NCBI GenBank assembly: GCA_021234155.1 | Contig: JAJEKV010000013.1 | Coordinates: 8,383,193 to 8,447,192, forward strand | DNA length: 64,000 bases | Origin: Isoetes taiwanensis | Lineage: Eukaryota; Streptophyta; Lycopodiopsida; Isoetales; Isoetaceae | Direction of reading: 5' to 3' | Shown here: positions 38,605-50,689 of the stretch, one piece after another | How positions within the stretch are numbered: the first letter of the stretch is position 1 | How the letters are laid out: each line of letters opens with the position of its first letter | Made by a program: the position numbers and the translations under genes | The notes under the pieces: model-generated | Databases searched by the model: none | What the model was told of the DNA's origin: nothing | The model's input: the letters and a program-made list of their open reading frames with translations, nothing else

Positions 38605-39562
38605 GCACCTCCTCGTACAACTTTCTATCATGTTCCAGTAACTCTAGACCACCAAGAAAATGCCATAGTCAATTGGATTTGATTCAGATAATCCATACGT
38701 TTTACCCCTTAGGTGGTCCTTATCTGATGATTGTGAGGGTTCTCTATCATGTACATGAATATTGTAATAAGCTTTTAAATTTTTATGGAAAGGTCGTTTG
38801 AAAACTACTTTCTCGGCAAACCATTCCATTCCAAAAACAAGCCTTACGGCCCAGTCTAAATGGTGGATCACTAGTATATAAATCACATGCAGACGTTGAA
38901 AACGCCACGGTTAACCTTTCCATTCGAAACGAGTATGGTCTGGGGAAAAGTGGGACTCCTTTAAGTAAATCCTTCTTGAAAGGAAATCTCACCCTAGACA
39001 TCATGAGATCGGAGAAGAGATCGAACTTGTCTTATATAAGCAAGGCTCTTGGTAAGATTTGATTTTCTTGCGACCCATAGGATGTGAATTCGGGCAATTA
39101 TGACCCTGTGATCTCTAGCAGGGCGGAAGTAATTGGAATTGGGGACGAGACCAGTTGAATCCTTAGATCTCATGTGTAACAGTCCTAAGCATCCCTAAAC
39201 CCTACTCAAATCTTTTGATTAGTTTCAATACTGCGAAACTTAGGCATGAAAAATGGCTAAATACCCAGTAGCTGGAGGGAAATTTCTCGTACAGCTAAAC
39301 TAAGAGCACACCAATTTGATAAAGAAAAAATCCCCCAAAATCAAGTTTAGCACGTTGAGATGAATGATAAAGATAAGCTTTTAGGTTAGCTTTTTCAATT
39401 GTATTAGTTATATAACTATTGAAATTGCAACCACAACGTTTGGAATTGTATACTCATTAGGTTTCAAGTATGGATCACACTTGATAGCTCCAAGCTTGCT
39501 TTGAATTGAATGAAGTTCTACATATTTCCTTAGTTCGCTCAAAGAATATGCTCATTGGCATA
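38605..39562. other. No gene recognised
   Basis: Short frames only. Lies downstream (3') of the PLAC8-type gene. Confidence 0.45.
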
Positions 39563-41093
39563 TCATTTAGACATTAGTCTTGGCTTTGGAGCCATCAATG
39601 GTGGAATATGAAGGTCAATCAAGGGTTCTGAATTATTTGTACAAGCTGGGTGGCGTTGTCCACATTCACCACATTCACAGACATAAGCTGCTAAGCAGAA
39701 AGACAACAGTTAGATAGAAAATTAGAAAAGGAAACCTATTGCATGTCTATAATACTTGCTGACATATAATGGATGAGAAGTTTAAAGTAATTGTAGGCTC
39801 AGAAAATCTTAAACCAGAAATTTGTGATTGAGAGCGGTAATTGAAATAATTGAGAATGTAAATGGAACAGTATTTCATTTAGAAAGAAAGCTTGATAACT
39901 GTTGCTGTTATATTTTATGGAAAGAAGGAAAGAACATACCAGCAGAAAGTTCATCAAGATGATCTCCAGCTCGTGACTCCTGCCTACTTTTCAATTCACT
40001 AAACTCCTGACAAAGTGCAAGACGTTCACAACAACAATGTACTGCAAAATCAGACCTCACAGAGCCTGGCAAATTATACAAATCTCTTATCTTTGTCCGG
40101 TATCGATAGGAGCAGCAACATTGCACACCCAGCAGGCAAAGAAAACAGTACACAATGCCATGAAAAACACAAGCTGCAATCATGGATAGAGGCAGTTGTC
40201 AAGGGCAGCTGCACGGCCATTGAATTATAATGTATTTATCATAAGTGTTTTAGAACTTACAACTATATCTTTTGTCCATCCACCATGCGAGCCATCCAAA
40301 GGTTATGCAAGGGGCTATTCCAGTTATGCAACCTGATCCATGACCCAACTCTAATCTGTAAGGCCAAAGATAGCACAAGGCATCTTGGTCAATGACAATC
40401 AGAATCATTGTTTTTCTTTAGTCTCTTCTTGGAAGCAAAAAATACATGGGAGGGAACTCAGATGTTGGCAAGCAACGTTTTAATCCTTTTAAAAGCATAA
40501 AATCATGAAATAGTACTGGCTTCTTAGACCTTGAAATTGGAAAGTGATAGTTTTTAGTTGATCTGTATCAAAGCAAAAAAAATAAGAGTTGCTAGCTACT
40601 TACATGTTGATTTATCTTCCCAACAATCCAAGAAACCAACACTCCATGCAGGATCTTGCATTTCCAGTGGTACAGATCTAGGAACAATGTTGCCAGGTGA
40701 TGGAGGCTCAACATAACAACACCCATAGCTGGTGGAAGTTCCTTCCTGCGACTCGCGGCCATGCCGCGGGCTGTGCAATGAAGGTAAAGGTTCTTGAATT
40801 TGAGGAGGAGGACATGGCAGAGCAGGGCCACACATAGGCTCCTCAATGCTGTCTATGGATTCAGAATTTCCATCCAAACGGTGCAATATGGACGCTGAAT
40901 TCTCACCACTCGCTTCTGTTCTTTCCTTACAGGGAGATTGAACAGAAAAAAAGGGCATCTCATCATGGGGGGTACTGCAAGAAGCAAGCTTTTCTTCTGG
41001 TAAGGATATACCTGATTCAAAGGTTTCAATGCCTTCACAATATGCTGCTTTGTGCTTCTTTGGACGGGCTGCAAACTCGCTCGCTTCTGCCAT
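39563..41093 (-). CDS. PLAC8-domain cysteine-rich protein, four exons
   Basis: PLAC8 (Cys-rich) proteins are membrane-associated; plant members include FW2.2-like and PCR proteins (organ size, metal transport) and MCA calcium channels. Exon 1, 41093-about 40606 (MAEASEFAARPKKHKAAYCE), is a long disordered Pro/Ser-rich region ending DPAWSVGFLDCWEDKSTC. Exon 2, 40355-40261, reads SGCITGIAPCITFGWLAWW. Exon 3, 40173-39940, reads GVQCCCSYRYRTKIRDLYNL and then HCCCERLALCQEFSELKS, the Cys signature with a hydrophobic stretch before it. Exon 4, 39687-39563, is a short Cys-rich tail (CECGECGQRHPAC) with a TGA stop. All introns have GT-AG ends, but the exon 1/2 phase is off by one base in my reading. 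Head to head with CWC25. Which PLAC8 subgroup it belongs to is unclear. Confidence 0.8.
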
Positions 41094-41420
41094 GACTGAT
41101 GATTATTCTATAAAGGCTTCATCGATGCTTTGAGTAAGAATTGCCATTGCCAAAATCCGTTTAAGACACATAAATTAATCTAGGACAAAGAAGAAGAATC
41201 GGAAGAACGAAAGAAGAATCGGAAGAACAAAAGAAGAATTGGAAGAAGAAGAAAAAGGGCGGTTTCCATTCTAGTAGGTGGGAAGAGGTTCGTTAGAAAA
41301 GGAAGAGCCCACATGCCCCACGTGGCAAAATTTCAATGGCAATTGATGTGCTGACGTGGCACATGGTATTACAATACAAGCTCGCCCTAAAGCAAGGTTT
41401 TCTCGGCCTGCTGCTTAGCT
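41094..41420. promoter_or_regulatory. Shared divergent promoter region
   Basis: The 327 bp between the two start codons carry a palindromic G-box (CCACGTGG, 41318-41325) and a TGACGTGGC site (41352-41360), both typical plant bZIP/bHLH targets, plus a GAA/GAAGAA-rich block (41185-41255). No clear TATA box for either gene. Bidirectional action is inferred from layout. Confidence 0.6.
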
Positions 41421-43973
41421 ATGGCGCTCAAGTTCTTGAACAAAAAAGGGTGGCATACTGGCAGCCTCCGCAACATTGAAAATGTATGGAAGGCAGAGCA
41501 GAAACATGGTCAAGAGCAGAAGAAGCTGGAGGAACTGCGCAAACAGATCATCAGTGAGCGAGAAGCACAGGAATTCCGCCAGCTCCAGGAACAAGCTGGC
41601 CTTGTACCGTAAGTATTATCGTTTTTAAGTTATGGGTTAGGGCGCATAGTTTGTCGCACGACGTGAACCTGCTATTTGAACTCTGGACATTTAGTGAATG
41701 TGCTATCTTAACCCCCTTTTAAGATTGTTGTAGTTTACCATCCCGCGGAGTCTAAATAAGTCTATAATGTTACTACCTCGCACTGCAAATTTCTGATACT
41801 TGAATTATCTTCTATCTTTTGCTTCTATAGCCCTTCTGTAACACAGGCATCTGCTGATGGATGAATGCTTATTTCTGCAGGAAACAGGAGCGTTTAGATT
41901 TTTTGTATGATTCTGGTCTCTCTGTTGGCAAACCATCCACTGAAGATTATCTTCTGGGAAAACCCATAGATCAATTGAAGGAAGAAAGCGATATTTCAAA
42001 GGTGTGCCTGCAAACTTGTAGATGCTTTTAATGCATTGCATATTTGATGGTGTATCATGCAAAAGAAATTAATTTGATTATTTATGTTTCCCACTGGGGG
42101 TTATGTTTGATGTGGCAGATTGTTCATGAAGGGAAACGTGATCTTTCAGTGGTGTTTGTTAGATTCTTCCTTTATCTAGTTCAGTCATTCTCAACAAGTC
42201 GCACCTCAAATGCCGATAACCTCTTTCCTGGCGAGGCAGAAAAAGTAAACTAGAAACACAAGGTAGCATGAATAGCTAACAGCTTTCTAAGAGAGTAATA
42301 ATCAGGACAAATTTACCAGCCATTCCAGCTGTCCCCATTACCCGCTGTAACATTTGGTCTCATAGACACAAGAGATCTTCTACAGACATCAAATACATGT
42401 GTTTTTCTTCTTCCCCTCTTTGTCTCTTCCGCTTCCTCCTTTTTCTCTCTCTTTTCCCCTCAAGTCCTTCCCATAGACTCAATGGTCTAATGATTGAAAC
42501 AAAAGGATTAGTTTCACTTCTTTCTCTCTCGATGTTTTGGGAATATATTTAAGCACTAGTCTGTAGTCTTTTTTCTGGAAATTGTTGTTTTGATGCATGT
42601 GCATTTTTCTTATGTTCTCAATTATTTATTAATATGTTATTTTATCAAAGCAGGTAGCAGCTACCCCTGGATCACTTTTTGTTGATGAAAAACCCTACTC
42701 TGCCAACGAGCAATGGAGAAAAATTCATTCAGATCCGTTGCTTTTGATCAGACAACAGGAGCAGGCTGCTCTGTCTCGAATAAAAAATAATCCTGTGAAA
42801 ATGGAGATGATAAAGAAAGAGGTAGGTTACCATAACCTATGTGTAGATAGACATAGCATTTAAGACAGTATCTTATATATCATTGTGTTCTCTTTGGTTC
42901 TATGGCTTTGATTCAGTAGTTGGGGATGCATAATTCTTACAGAAGTTTCTTTCTTGATATTTACAAAGGTAGAGAATAAGAAGAGGAAGAAAGAAGAAAA
43001 ACGAAGGCTGAAAGCTGAACGAAAGAAGCAAAAGAGGGAGGAGAAGAAGAAAATGTCAAAAGCTTATGATAATAGTAGTGATAGTAGTTCTGATGATGGA
43101 GGTGGTTCCAGGAATTCTGAATCTGTAATAGGGAACCAGCCAGATGACAGAAAGGTTTACAGCAAGAGCACAGATGTTGGCAGAAGCTTGGAAGGGCGTA
43201 TCAGTAGGGATGACTATGATAAGCATGTTGATCACAGCACTAAAGATAAGAAGGGAGATTGGTCAGCTAAGAGGTCGTCTTCATCACATAGTTATGAAAG
43301 GAATTGTTCAGACGATAATCATAATCAGAAGGATAAGAAAGAGCACAGATCATCAGAACATCTGTTTAAAGAGTCATCCCCTTCATCAGACAGGCATCGA
43401 GAATATTATTCAGGTGGTGATCATGATTATAAGGATAAGAAAAGACATCACTCAGATGAAGAAAGAGGACACAAGCTCAGAGAGCAGAAAGAGTACAAGC
43501 CCAGAGCTAGAGACAGAGAGACTTCTAAGGAAAGCAGTCCACCGAGTACATATGACAAAGAACCACAGACTTCTCATTCCAGGTCTTGTGGAACAGGTGA
43601 TCTTGAGTTTAAAAAAGCAAGCTCTTCTAGGCCCATTGATGCCAATGGCAGACCTTTACCACCTTTACCAAAAAAGCAAATTAAACTTTCTGAGGAAGAA
43701 AGAAATGCACGTCTGTTGGAAATGCAGAAAGATGCAGATTTGCATGAGGAGCAAAGATGGCAACGATTGAAAAATGCATCCGTAGCTGATGCCCTGGAAC
43801 AGCAGAGAGATGCTATAAAATCCTCTGGGCACAACTTTTTGGATAGTACAAATCGTAGTGTTTATGGCACAGAGAAAGGAGGAAGCGCCTCTGTTGAAGA
43901 AAGTGTCAGAAGGCGTACACATTTTCTTGAAAAACATAGGTCCGAAGATAGTTCAAGGGCTTTCAGGAGGTGA
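41421..43973 (+). CDS. CWC25: Pre-mRNA splicing factor CWC25 homologue
   Basis: CWC25 joins the spliceosome for the first transesterification step. Exon 1, 41421-41609, starts MALKFLNKKGWHTGSLRNIE and contains the N-terminal CIR-type domain (WKAEQKHGQEQKKLEELRKQ). Exon 2, 41881-42001, reads RLDFLYDSGLS. Exon 3, 42654-42821, reads NEQWRKIHSDPLLLIRQQEQ and then KNNPVKMEMIKKE. Exon 4, 42969-43973, holds a Lys/Glu coiled coil and a long Ser/Arg/Asp/His-rich region (DSSSDDGGGS; many DKK and SS repeats). It ends with the conserved ARLLEMQKDADLHEEQRWQR stretch and the C-terminal RRRTHFLEKHRSEDSSRAF, stop 43971-43973. All exons join in frame with GT-AG introns, so this is probably a working gene. It shares a promoter region with the PLAC8 gene. 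Confidence 0.92.
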
Positions 43974-45840
43974 AGCAGGAGGCAAATTATCCTGCAAGTA
44001 AGATGTTTTTCTACACGTAATGTTGTCATCATGAAGTTATATTGTTGGCCCTAATTTGGGAGCTTTGTATAATTATATGTATTCCTATCTTATTAATTGT
44101 TAACAAAATATATATATTTTTTCACTACTCAGTAAGGTTACTTTGTTGATCAGTGCTGCAGAGATTTTGCTTAATCTAGGTTGCTGGTAATGCAGTTGTA
44201 GCCATTTTATGGCTAATCGATGGCATATCTATTTCTATGTTATTAATTGTAATATATTTTGATTTGATCCCTAAGGTTAAATTTGTGTATCCATGCTGCA
44301 GCAATTTCATCTAATCTAGATTGCTGTCTGCTTACAGCAAATACAGATTGGAAATTACCGAAAATATGTCTCCATATACTATACTTATATACTACAAGAA
44401 TTTAGCGCCGAAGCCAAGCGCCTTTTGCACCCTCGGGAGTTTCAATAATTGTACTTTGTCAAAGTGCATAAATGAGCTCTAGTGCACTACAAAATAACGT
44501 AAGAACCAGAGTTGTAGATATGGGTGATACCTTGCTAAATTGGAGAGGGACTCAATCAAAAAAAGAGGAGGAGAAGACGGTTGAGGATTTGGCATATTAT
44601 TGGAATATATGATGAAGTGAATGAAGTTGAAATAAAACATTCCAATTGAAGTTTCGTATTGTTATAGTATTGTTATGCAATATGGTTATTGAAGGTTTTA
44701 GGTTGTATTCGTATGCTATGAGCATAGGTTGCTGATGGTGTTGCCCTCGATTATGTCGTAAGATAGAGTCTACGGTATTTAAACTCTTCCCAGGTTGGTT
44801 GCACTAAGTCAAGGTAGTATGAAGCTTACTCTTATCTGTAGTATGTCGCATGCCATAAGTTCTTTAGATGTCATACATGCCTTTGCATATATTCATGTTC
44901 TTAAAGATGTTTGATTTAGTGTTGGTGCTTGTTCTGTACCAACCCCACCTTGTCACTAGCGCTTGCCGTGAAAGTTGAACCAAGACAAAATACTTTTAAT
45001 ATACGGGCATTTTCGTAATTCTTATAAAACACAGGGGCACTTTTATAATTCTCCCTATACTTAAACATATTTAGTAATTCTTGAGCCCATAAGGAATAGT
45101 AAGGAATTTTGATGGTTTGGTTTTCACCTAATCCAGATTTATAGATTAGAAATTACCAAAAATATGTCTTCATATACTTAACATATTTAGTAATTCTTGA
45201 AAACTAAAAAACATGGCCATTAGTTTTTAATGCCCATAAGGAATAAGGAATTGCGATGGTTTTACTCTGAATGTTAAATTTAGAACCACCAAAACTATTT
45301 TGGGGTGGGTGAGATGAGAGTTTGAGATTACGTTTGCAAATGTTTTTTCAAATTTTTTTTATTAGAAAACAAGTTTCAATAAAAAGGAGGAGGTTTTTGT
45401 GGCAAACTATTGTTAGAAGAAAAAAGATATCTAAGGGTACCTTCAGACCATCAGGTTAAATTAAACTAAATTTTAAGTTAACCAATTATTAGTTATGCTA
45501 AATTAAAGTTGTTTTTGTCGATCTTTCACACCACCTCTTATGTCAATTACTAACATTACAAAATCTATTAAAAAGAGTTTCCCACATGTGATTTGTTATG
45601 TTATCTACTAACAATTTTCGCACCGGAGTTATTATGTTAGTTTTTAATATAACAGAATCTATTAATACGCATTTCACATTGCAAAACAAAAATATAATCT
45701 GTTAATGGTCATTTCATAATCTGAACAATAACGGTCATTTGGCTCCAAGAATTTACTAACAATTACAAGAAGAATGTGTACAAGAGTCCAAAAGGTTTAT
45801 AATCAAGAACATGTATTTAAGCAAGAACAGTCATAAGATT
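43974..45840. other. 3' flank and intergenic DNA, no gene recognised
   Basis: AT-rich. A diverged direct duplication lies at about 44130-44210 and 44265-44340 (GTGCTGCAG / CATGCTGCAG ... AATCTAG), and near-repeats of ACATATTTAGTAATTCTTGA occur at about 45065 and 45179. Confidence 0.5.
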
Positions 45841-45849
45841 TAGAGTTGC

Positions 45850-47165
45850 CTTTTCTGAACTCCAACAAAAGTTACCATGGGTTTATATGCCACATCCAAG
45901 TCTGCAAATGCCTGCCGCGAATATTGCAGCTCAATCTCCAAAATCATAGCAAACTGGCCATAACTCAGTCTCTAAAACCATAGCAAACTAGTCATAAGCA
46001 GATATGGTGCCTTTTCTGAACTCTAACAAAAGTTACCATGTGTTTATACGCCACATCCAAGTCTGCAAATGCCGGCCGCAGATATTGCAACTCAGTCTCC
46101 AACCTTAGCAAACCTGCTTTCACTGAACCCACCTAAAGAAATAATTTTCTCAGGCCTATAATTGGTGCACCTTCTAAACTCTATGAGCAACTTCTTGGCC
46201 ATACTTTTCAAATTTGTGATATCGAAAGGCTTGTGCACCAGCTCTTGCCAGATACAGATTAGCAGCTGGCCAGTTCATGCTTGCTACAAGGGATGATATT
46301 GATGGGGTCTGATCATCACCTGGGGCTGGATGTGTTACGTCAAACCCAAAGACAATGGTAGGAGAATAAAATATAGAGGGTGAAGTCTTGGGCAATTGCA
46401 TCTAACAGATTAACGTTGGTGCCGCCCACTTTCACATTTATTTTCATGGCTAAGTTAGCTAGGTACTGAGAAAGCCCTCTTTTATTTCTGATATTCTTGA
46501 CCAAACAGCATAATTGTGTAACAATGCCAATTTCAGTGTCATAGACACGCTTCAAGTCACCATATATAGGGCTCTTTCCATCCATGATGCATACAACCAA
46601 CTGCAAATTCACATTTGGCCCTCTTACCTTAGAAAACTCCTGACAAATTCCTTTAAGTGTATACTCGAACTGCTCCGACCTATAAGACTTGATAGGTACT
46701 AATGTCTGTGGGTTCATCTTGATGCTAAGTTCCTGACACCTTCTTGTCAGGAGTTACAGAAGTATTCAACATGTCCATAGTTGACAAGCACCCAATTTTC
46801 TATTATAGCTGGTTGGTAGACCTTAGTCCATCAAATTCAAAGATCCATTCTGGCAGAAAATTTGTGCCCGCTTACTTCCAGCTCCATACTTTAACTTTGG
46901 AGGGCGTAAAACACGCCCTTCAACCATGCTCATTTGCACATTGACTTTCAAGCCAAATGTTGCTGCATATTCATCCCTTCCAGGAGCATCTGGCAAGCTC
47001 ATAATTTCCTATGTTGTAGGTTCTCTAGCCTGTGGACCCTGACAAGAGAAGTCTAAAATATTTCTGGTTTGATTGTCTGAATGTTTTATTCCATACTTTT
47101 GTCGAGGGCAGATTTTGTAGAGCTCCATAGGTACGCAAATCACTTTTTTCCCCTGCATCTGTAAA
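45850..47165 (-). pseudogene. Argonaute fragment (PAZ end to PIWI)
   Basis: Argonautes bind small RNAs for silencing. On the minus strand, from the PAZ end: VICVPMELYKICPRQKYGIK, DEYAATFGLKVNVQMSMVEG, RPPKLKYG. Then after stops comes the MID region (KGICQEFSKVRGPNVNLQLV, VYDTEIGIVTQLCCLVKNI, LANLAMKINVKVGGTNVNLL). The PIWI start follows (TIVFGFDVTHPAPGDD with the first catalytic Asp, then SLVASMNWPAANLYLARAG), then ELLIEFRRCTNYRPEKII and MVTFVRVQKRHH. NWPAAN-like wording recalls the AGO2/3/7 group. It has several stops and shifts and lacks the N domain and the C-terminal catalytic His region. A 165-bp stretch (45855-45935 / 46015-46110 area) is duplicated. No intact protein. Confidence 0.82.
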
Positions 47166-47199
47166 GCTGGTAATTGGGAAAATTTCAATTGATAATTAT

Positions 47200-47496
47200 A
47201 AACGTTTAAAAAGTAATCTGATAGGTTGCCTCGTCAGCACCATCAAGACTAGAGGTATATGCCTTCCAATCAGCCTTTATATTCAGCTCTAGAAGCACCA
47301 TATCCGCCTCCACCAGAAGGCACCATATCCGCCTCCACCAGAAGGACTTTATATGCAGCACCAAAAGCACCATATCCGCCTCCACCAGCTTGAGGCATCT
47401 CTCCATCAGCCCTCCTTGGTACATCTTTGCTATAATAGGGTTGCAAATGCTCTCAACCTCCTTCATTTATCTCCAATCTGCAAGCTGGTTATGATC
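47200..47496 (-). pseudogene. HSP70 C-terminal fragment (part 2)
   Basis: Minus strand from the right: DHNQLAD, then after a one-base shift MKEVESICNPIIAKMYQGG, matching the HSP70 lid tail, and a Gly-rich stretch (GGGGYGAFGAA) in another frame. It continues the HSP70 piece at 54459-54727, separated by the 6.96-kb element. Confidence 0.78.
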
Positions 47497-47519
47497 ACAA
47501 CAGGAGAAAGGTCATTTAG

Positions 47520-47840
47520 CGACGTCTATAGCGACGTCTAGGTCACGTCTATGCGACGTCTGACGACGTGACACAGACGTGACACAGACGTCGCTGGAGA
47601 CACGTCGCATGCGACGTCGGTAGACGTGACGCAGACGTGACACAGACGTGACACAGACGTCGCATGCGACGTAACACGTGGAATATACACGTGGAATATC
47701 AAAAAAATCCACGTGTGCCGTAAAATCCACGTGTATACGTCGCATGCGACGTCACGCAAAAAAATTATGAAAATCCACGTGTAATTAGAAAACCCACGTG
47801 GCAATAAAAAAAGCCACGTGGATACGTCGCATGCGACGTG
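47520..47840. repeat. Left subterminal repeats with GACGTC / CGTCGCATGCGACG palindromes
   Basis: Four copies of CGTCGCATGCGACG (about 47607, 47660, 47738, 47825), many GACGT or ACAGACGTGAC units and several CCACGTG motifs separated by A-rich spacers. Confidence 0.92.
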
Positions 47841-48060
47841 CAGGAAAAAAATAAAAAAAAAAAAATAAAAAAAAAATAAAAAAAATAAAAAAAATGTTTG
47901 GCTTAGATAATTATTACAATATGATGTACAAGGAGCAAAAGGGCATTTATATTTTTATATTTATATTTTTAAATTATCACAAAAGTATTTTTATATTTAT
48001 ATTTTTAAATAATCACAAAAGTGAATTGTATTTATATTTTTAAATAATCATAAAAGACTC
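47840..48060. repeat. A-rich and ATTTATATTTTTAAAT tandem repeats
   Basis: A-rich run followed by about three copies of a unit containing TATTTATATTTTTAAATAAT and CACAAAAG. Confidence 0.85.
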
Positions 48061-48102
48061 ATTAAGGGGAGTATCCACCCTTTTAGCCTAGAGCTAATCT
48101 AT

Positions 48103-48800
48103 GTCAGATTCAGTGGAGTAGTCATCCGATTCGGGGTTGCGATTGGATGGCCCTCCACCATAGTTTGCAGATCCCTCGCCGACCCCGCGTCCCATGTCCT
48201 CGTCTAGGGCTTGATTCATCTCTGCCACTGCTTCCTATAAAAACCAAAAGAATATGCATTAATGTAGTTCATAGAATTATAATAATTTTCTACAACGCAC
48301 CCCCGCATTCCCGTGATGTGGGACAGTTCCCTCTTCGTATAACTGTTGATACAGATAAACAGCTCCACGTTCCGTGGCTATTTTTACGTGCTGCTTGCTA
48401 GGGGGAAACCCGTATAGCCAGGTCTATGACAATATAACGAGTATTAGCTAATGACATTTAAAGTTCTTATTAAAATTAATGTGAACTAATATAGCTTTTA
48501 CGAATCTATGGTGAAACCCTTTCCGACCGCTGGAGCCCAAATGAGACGGCTTTCGTTCACTTTTAGTTGCTTTGTCGGTCCGAGCTCTATGTTTCTGTTA
48601 TGGATCCTTTGCACGTTCGAATGCAATCTGATTGCAAGACACACAACATTATCACAAGTTAAAGTGAACGAATGGCAAAAAAAATAAGAAATACCTTGAT
48701 ATCTTCCTTGTGGAGATTAAGTGGTTTAGGAACTTTTGACCAATCGACTCCAACTTTTTCGCAAGTCATCTTCAGTTCCTTGACCACTCTTTGCCTTTGA
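48103..48800 (-). CDS. Spliced gene of the TIR element, unknown function
   Basis: Minus-strand exons in order: about 48800-48700 (KELKMTCEKVGVDWSKVPKP, LNLHKEDIK), about 48640-48510 (IAFERAKDP, HRARTDKATKSERKPSHLGS, GRKGFHHRF), about 48423-48290 (WLYGFPPSKQHVKIATERGA, VYLYQQLYEEGTVPHHGN) and about 48240-48103 (EAVAEMNQALDEDMGRGVGE, acidic end DDYSTESDID then TAG). The junctions carry plausible GT/AG signals. The Lys/Arg/His-rich middle suggests DNA binding, and the layout recalls accessory transposon proteins of plants, but I cannot assign a family. An upstream exon may lie at about 49500-49430, where acceptor TTGTTGCAG and donor GTAAGT flank a short segment. Confidence 0.5.
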
Positions 48801-48889
48801 CATAAATCGATAGATCAATGCAATATTAAAATAATAAAAACAAGACTATGACTAGGTCATGTACCTAACAAAAATAATAAGAAATGTGG

Positions 48890-49375
48890 GACTAGGGCCC
48901 GAACATATGGTCCCCTCCACTCATGGTGGAGCCGACCATGTCCTTGCCCTAGCTACCTCTAGCTAAAACTGACAATGAACGTGAACTAAGGCCCGAACAC
49001 CTGGTTCTCTCCACTCGCGGTGGAGCCGACCATGTCCTTGCCGTAGCCACCTCTACCTAAGAATGAGAAGAAAAGTGGACTTGGACCCGGACATCCGGTC
49101 CTCTCCACGCAAGGTGGAGCCGACCGCGTTCCCTTGAACAAGCCACTACAATTTTATTTTAAACCTAACAAATAACAAGTCAAGTCGACTTGAACCCGGT
49201 AAGTGATCCTCTCCACTCTAGGTGGAGCCGACCGCGTCCCTTGAACAAGCCACTCCTTAACCTAGGAAAATAAAATTTGATCATAGTGGAAGTGGACTTG
49301 AACCCGGTACACATGGTCCTCTCCACTCTAGGTGGAGCCGACCTGCGCGTGCCCTTGAACAAGCGACTCAAAGGC
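48890..49375. repeat. Five-copy tandem array, about 108-bp period, each with a CTCCAC/GTGGAG hairpin
   Basis: Copies centred near 48925, 49020, 49112, 49216 and 49328 share GGTCCTCTCCACTCNNGGTGGA plus GCCGACC and a CCCTTGAACAAGC-like stretch. The stem CTCCAC/GTGGAG is kept while the 4-5 loop bases vary. Confidence 0.88.
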
Positions 49376-49499
49376 CAATTTTTCTTAACCTATTTAAAGC
49401 TATAAAAAAAAAAAAATGCAAGTGTGATGAACTTACCAAATGAAGAACGTAGGCAGACAAGATCCCGCCAGCCCAAATAAAAAGGACAAACGCCAAACC

Positions 49500-50390
49500 T
49501 GCAACAAAAAAGTTAAAAGAATAAGAACAAAAGAAGAAGAAGATCGAAAAAATAAAAAAAATTAAAGTGGAAAAAAAATAGAAAATCAAGAAAAGAAAAA
49601 AAAAATAATCGAAGAAGAAGATAAAGGGTGGGAGAAACAAGAGAAGGGGGGGAGAAGAAATAAGGGAAGGGTCAAGATGGGAAGGGAAAGCATGAAGGAG
49701 AGAAGAAGAAATGGGGGGGGAGAAGAGAAGAATAGAATCAAGGGGAAGAGAAAGAATAGAAGGAGGAAGAAGGGAAGAAGGGAAGGAAAAGAAATATGAA
49801 GAGAAAAATAAGAGAAGGAAAGAAGAGATAAAAAAATAAGAGAAGAAGAAAGAATCGAAGAAGGGAAGAAGAGAAAGGAAGAATAGAATCGAAGAGAAGA
49901 GAAGAATAGAATCGAATAAGAGAAGAGAATAAGAATAAGAGAAGAGAAGAATAGAATCGAGAAGAATAGAACAAGAGAAGAGAAGAATAGAATCGAAGGG
50001 GAAGAGAAAGAATAGAAGGAGGAAGAAGGGAAGAAATAAGAGAAGGGATGAAGGAAACGAAATATGAAGAGAAATGAGAGAAGAAGAGAAGAAATGAGAG
50101 AAGAAGAGAAGAAGAAGAGAAGGAAAGAAGAGAAATATGAAGAGAAATGAGAGAAGAAGAGAAGAAATGAGAAGAAATGAGAGAAGAAGAGAAGAAGAGA
50201 AGGAAAGAAGAGAAGAAAAGAAGAGAAATATGAAGAGAAATGAGAGAAGAAATGAGAGAAGAAGAGAAGAAGAAGAAGAGAGAAGAAGAGAAGGAAAGAA
50301 GAGAAGGGAAGAAGAAAGGAAGGGGAAAGAATAGAAGAGAAGAAATGAGAAGAAATAAGAGAAGAAGAAAAATGAAGAACACAAAAAACC
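49500..50390. repeat. GA-rich low-complexity block
   Basis: About 0.9 kb of GAAGA/GAGAA purine-rich sequence with embedded larger repeats. The long open frames through it (for example 344 codons of Phe/Leu/Ser) are composition artefacts. Confidence 0.92.
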
Positions 50391-50574
50391 TAGGTTAGGC
50401 ATACACCTTTCAATCCAAAAAACCTATTCAATCTAAAAAATATGATGTACTAACCTTAGAATAGTTGCTTGTAGGTTGATCAGGGTAGTAGCGCCGCAAA
50501 TCGCCCAAAAAGCTCGAAGAGGAAGCGAAAAGAAAAGGTGTGGGAAAGCCGGCCGCGCGCAGTTTCAAAAAATT

Positions 50575-50632
50575 ACAGAACGTCGTATGCGACGTCCACG
50601 CGACGTATTTTGTTATAGCGACGTTATGGACT
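50575..50632. repeat. Internal copy of the subterminal motif
   Basis: GACGT/GCGACGT units (ATGCGACGTCCACGCGACGT, then TATAGCGACGTT) occur in the middle of the element, in the same orientation as the left end (TATAGCGACGTC at 47526). Confidence 0.8.
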
Positions 50633-50689
50633 TTATATTTTTTTTTTTTGACGTCTTTTTTAAATGTGATGCTCATTAAAGTTTGTCCC

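Noticed and set aside
45850-47165. Functional Argonaute gene
   Set aside because: Multiple stops and shifts; N domain and the C-terminal part of PIWI are missing.
49368-50402. 344-codon open frame rich in Phe, Leu and Ser
   Set aside because: It runs through a GA-rich low-complexity block on the opposite strand; long frames are expected from composition and no domain is present.
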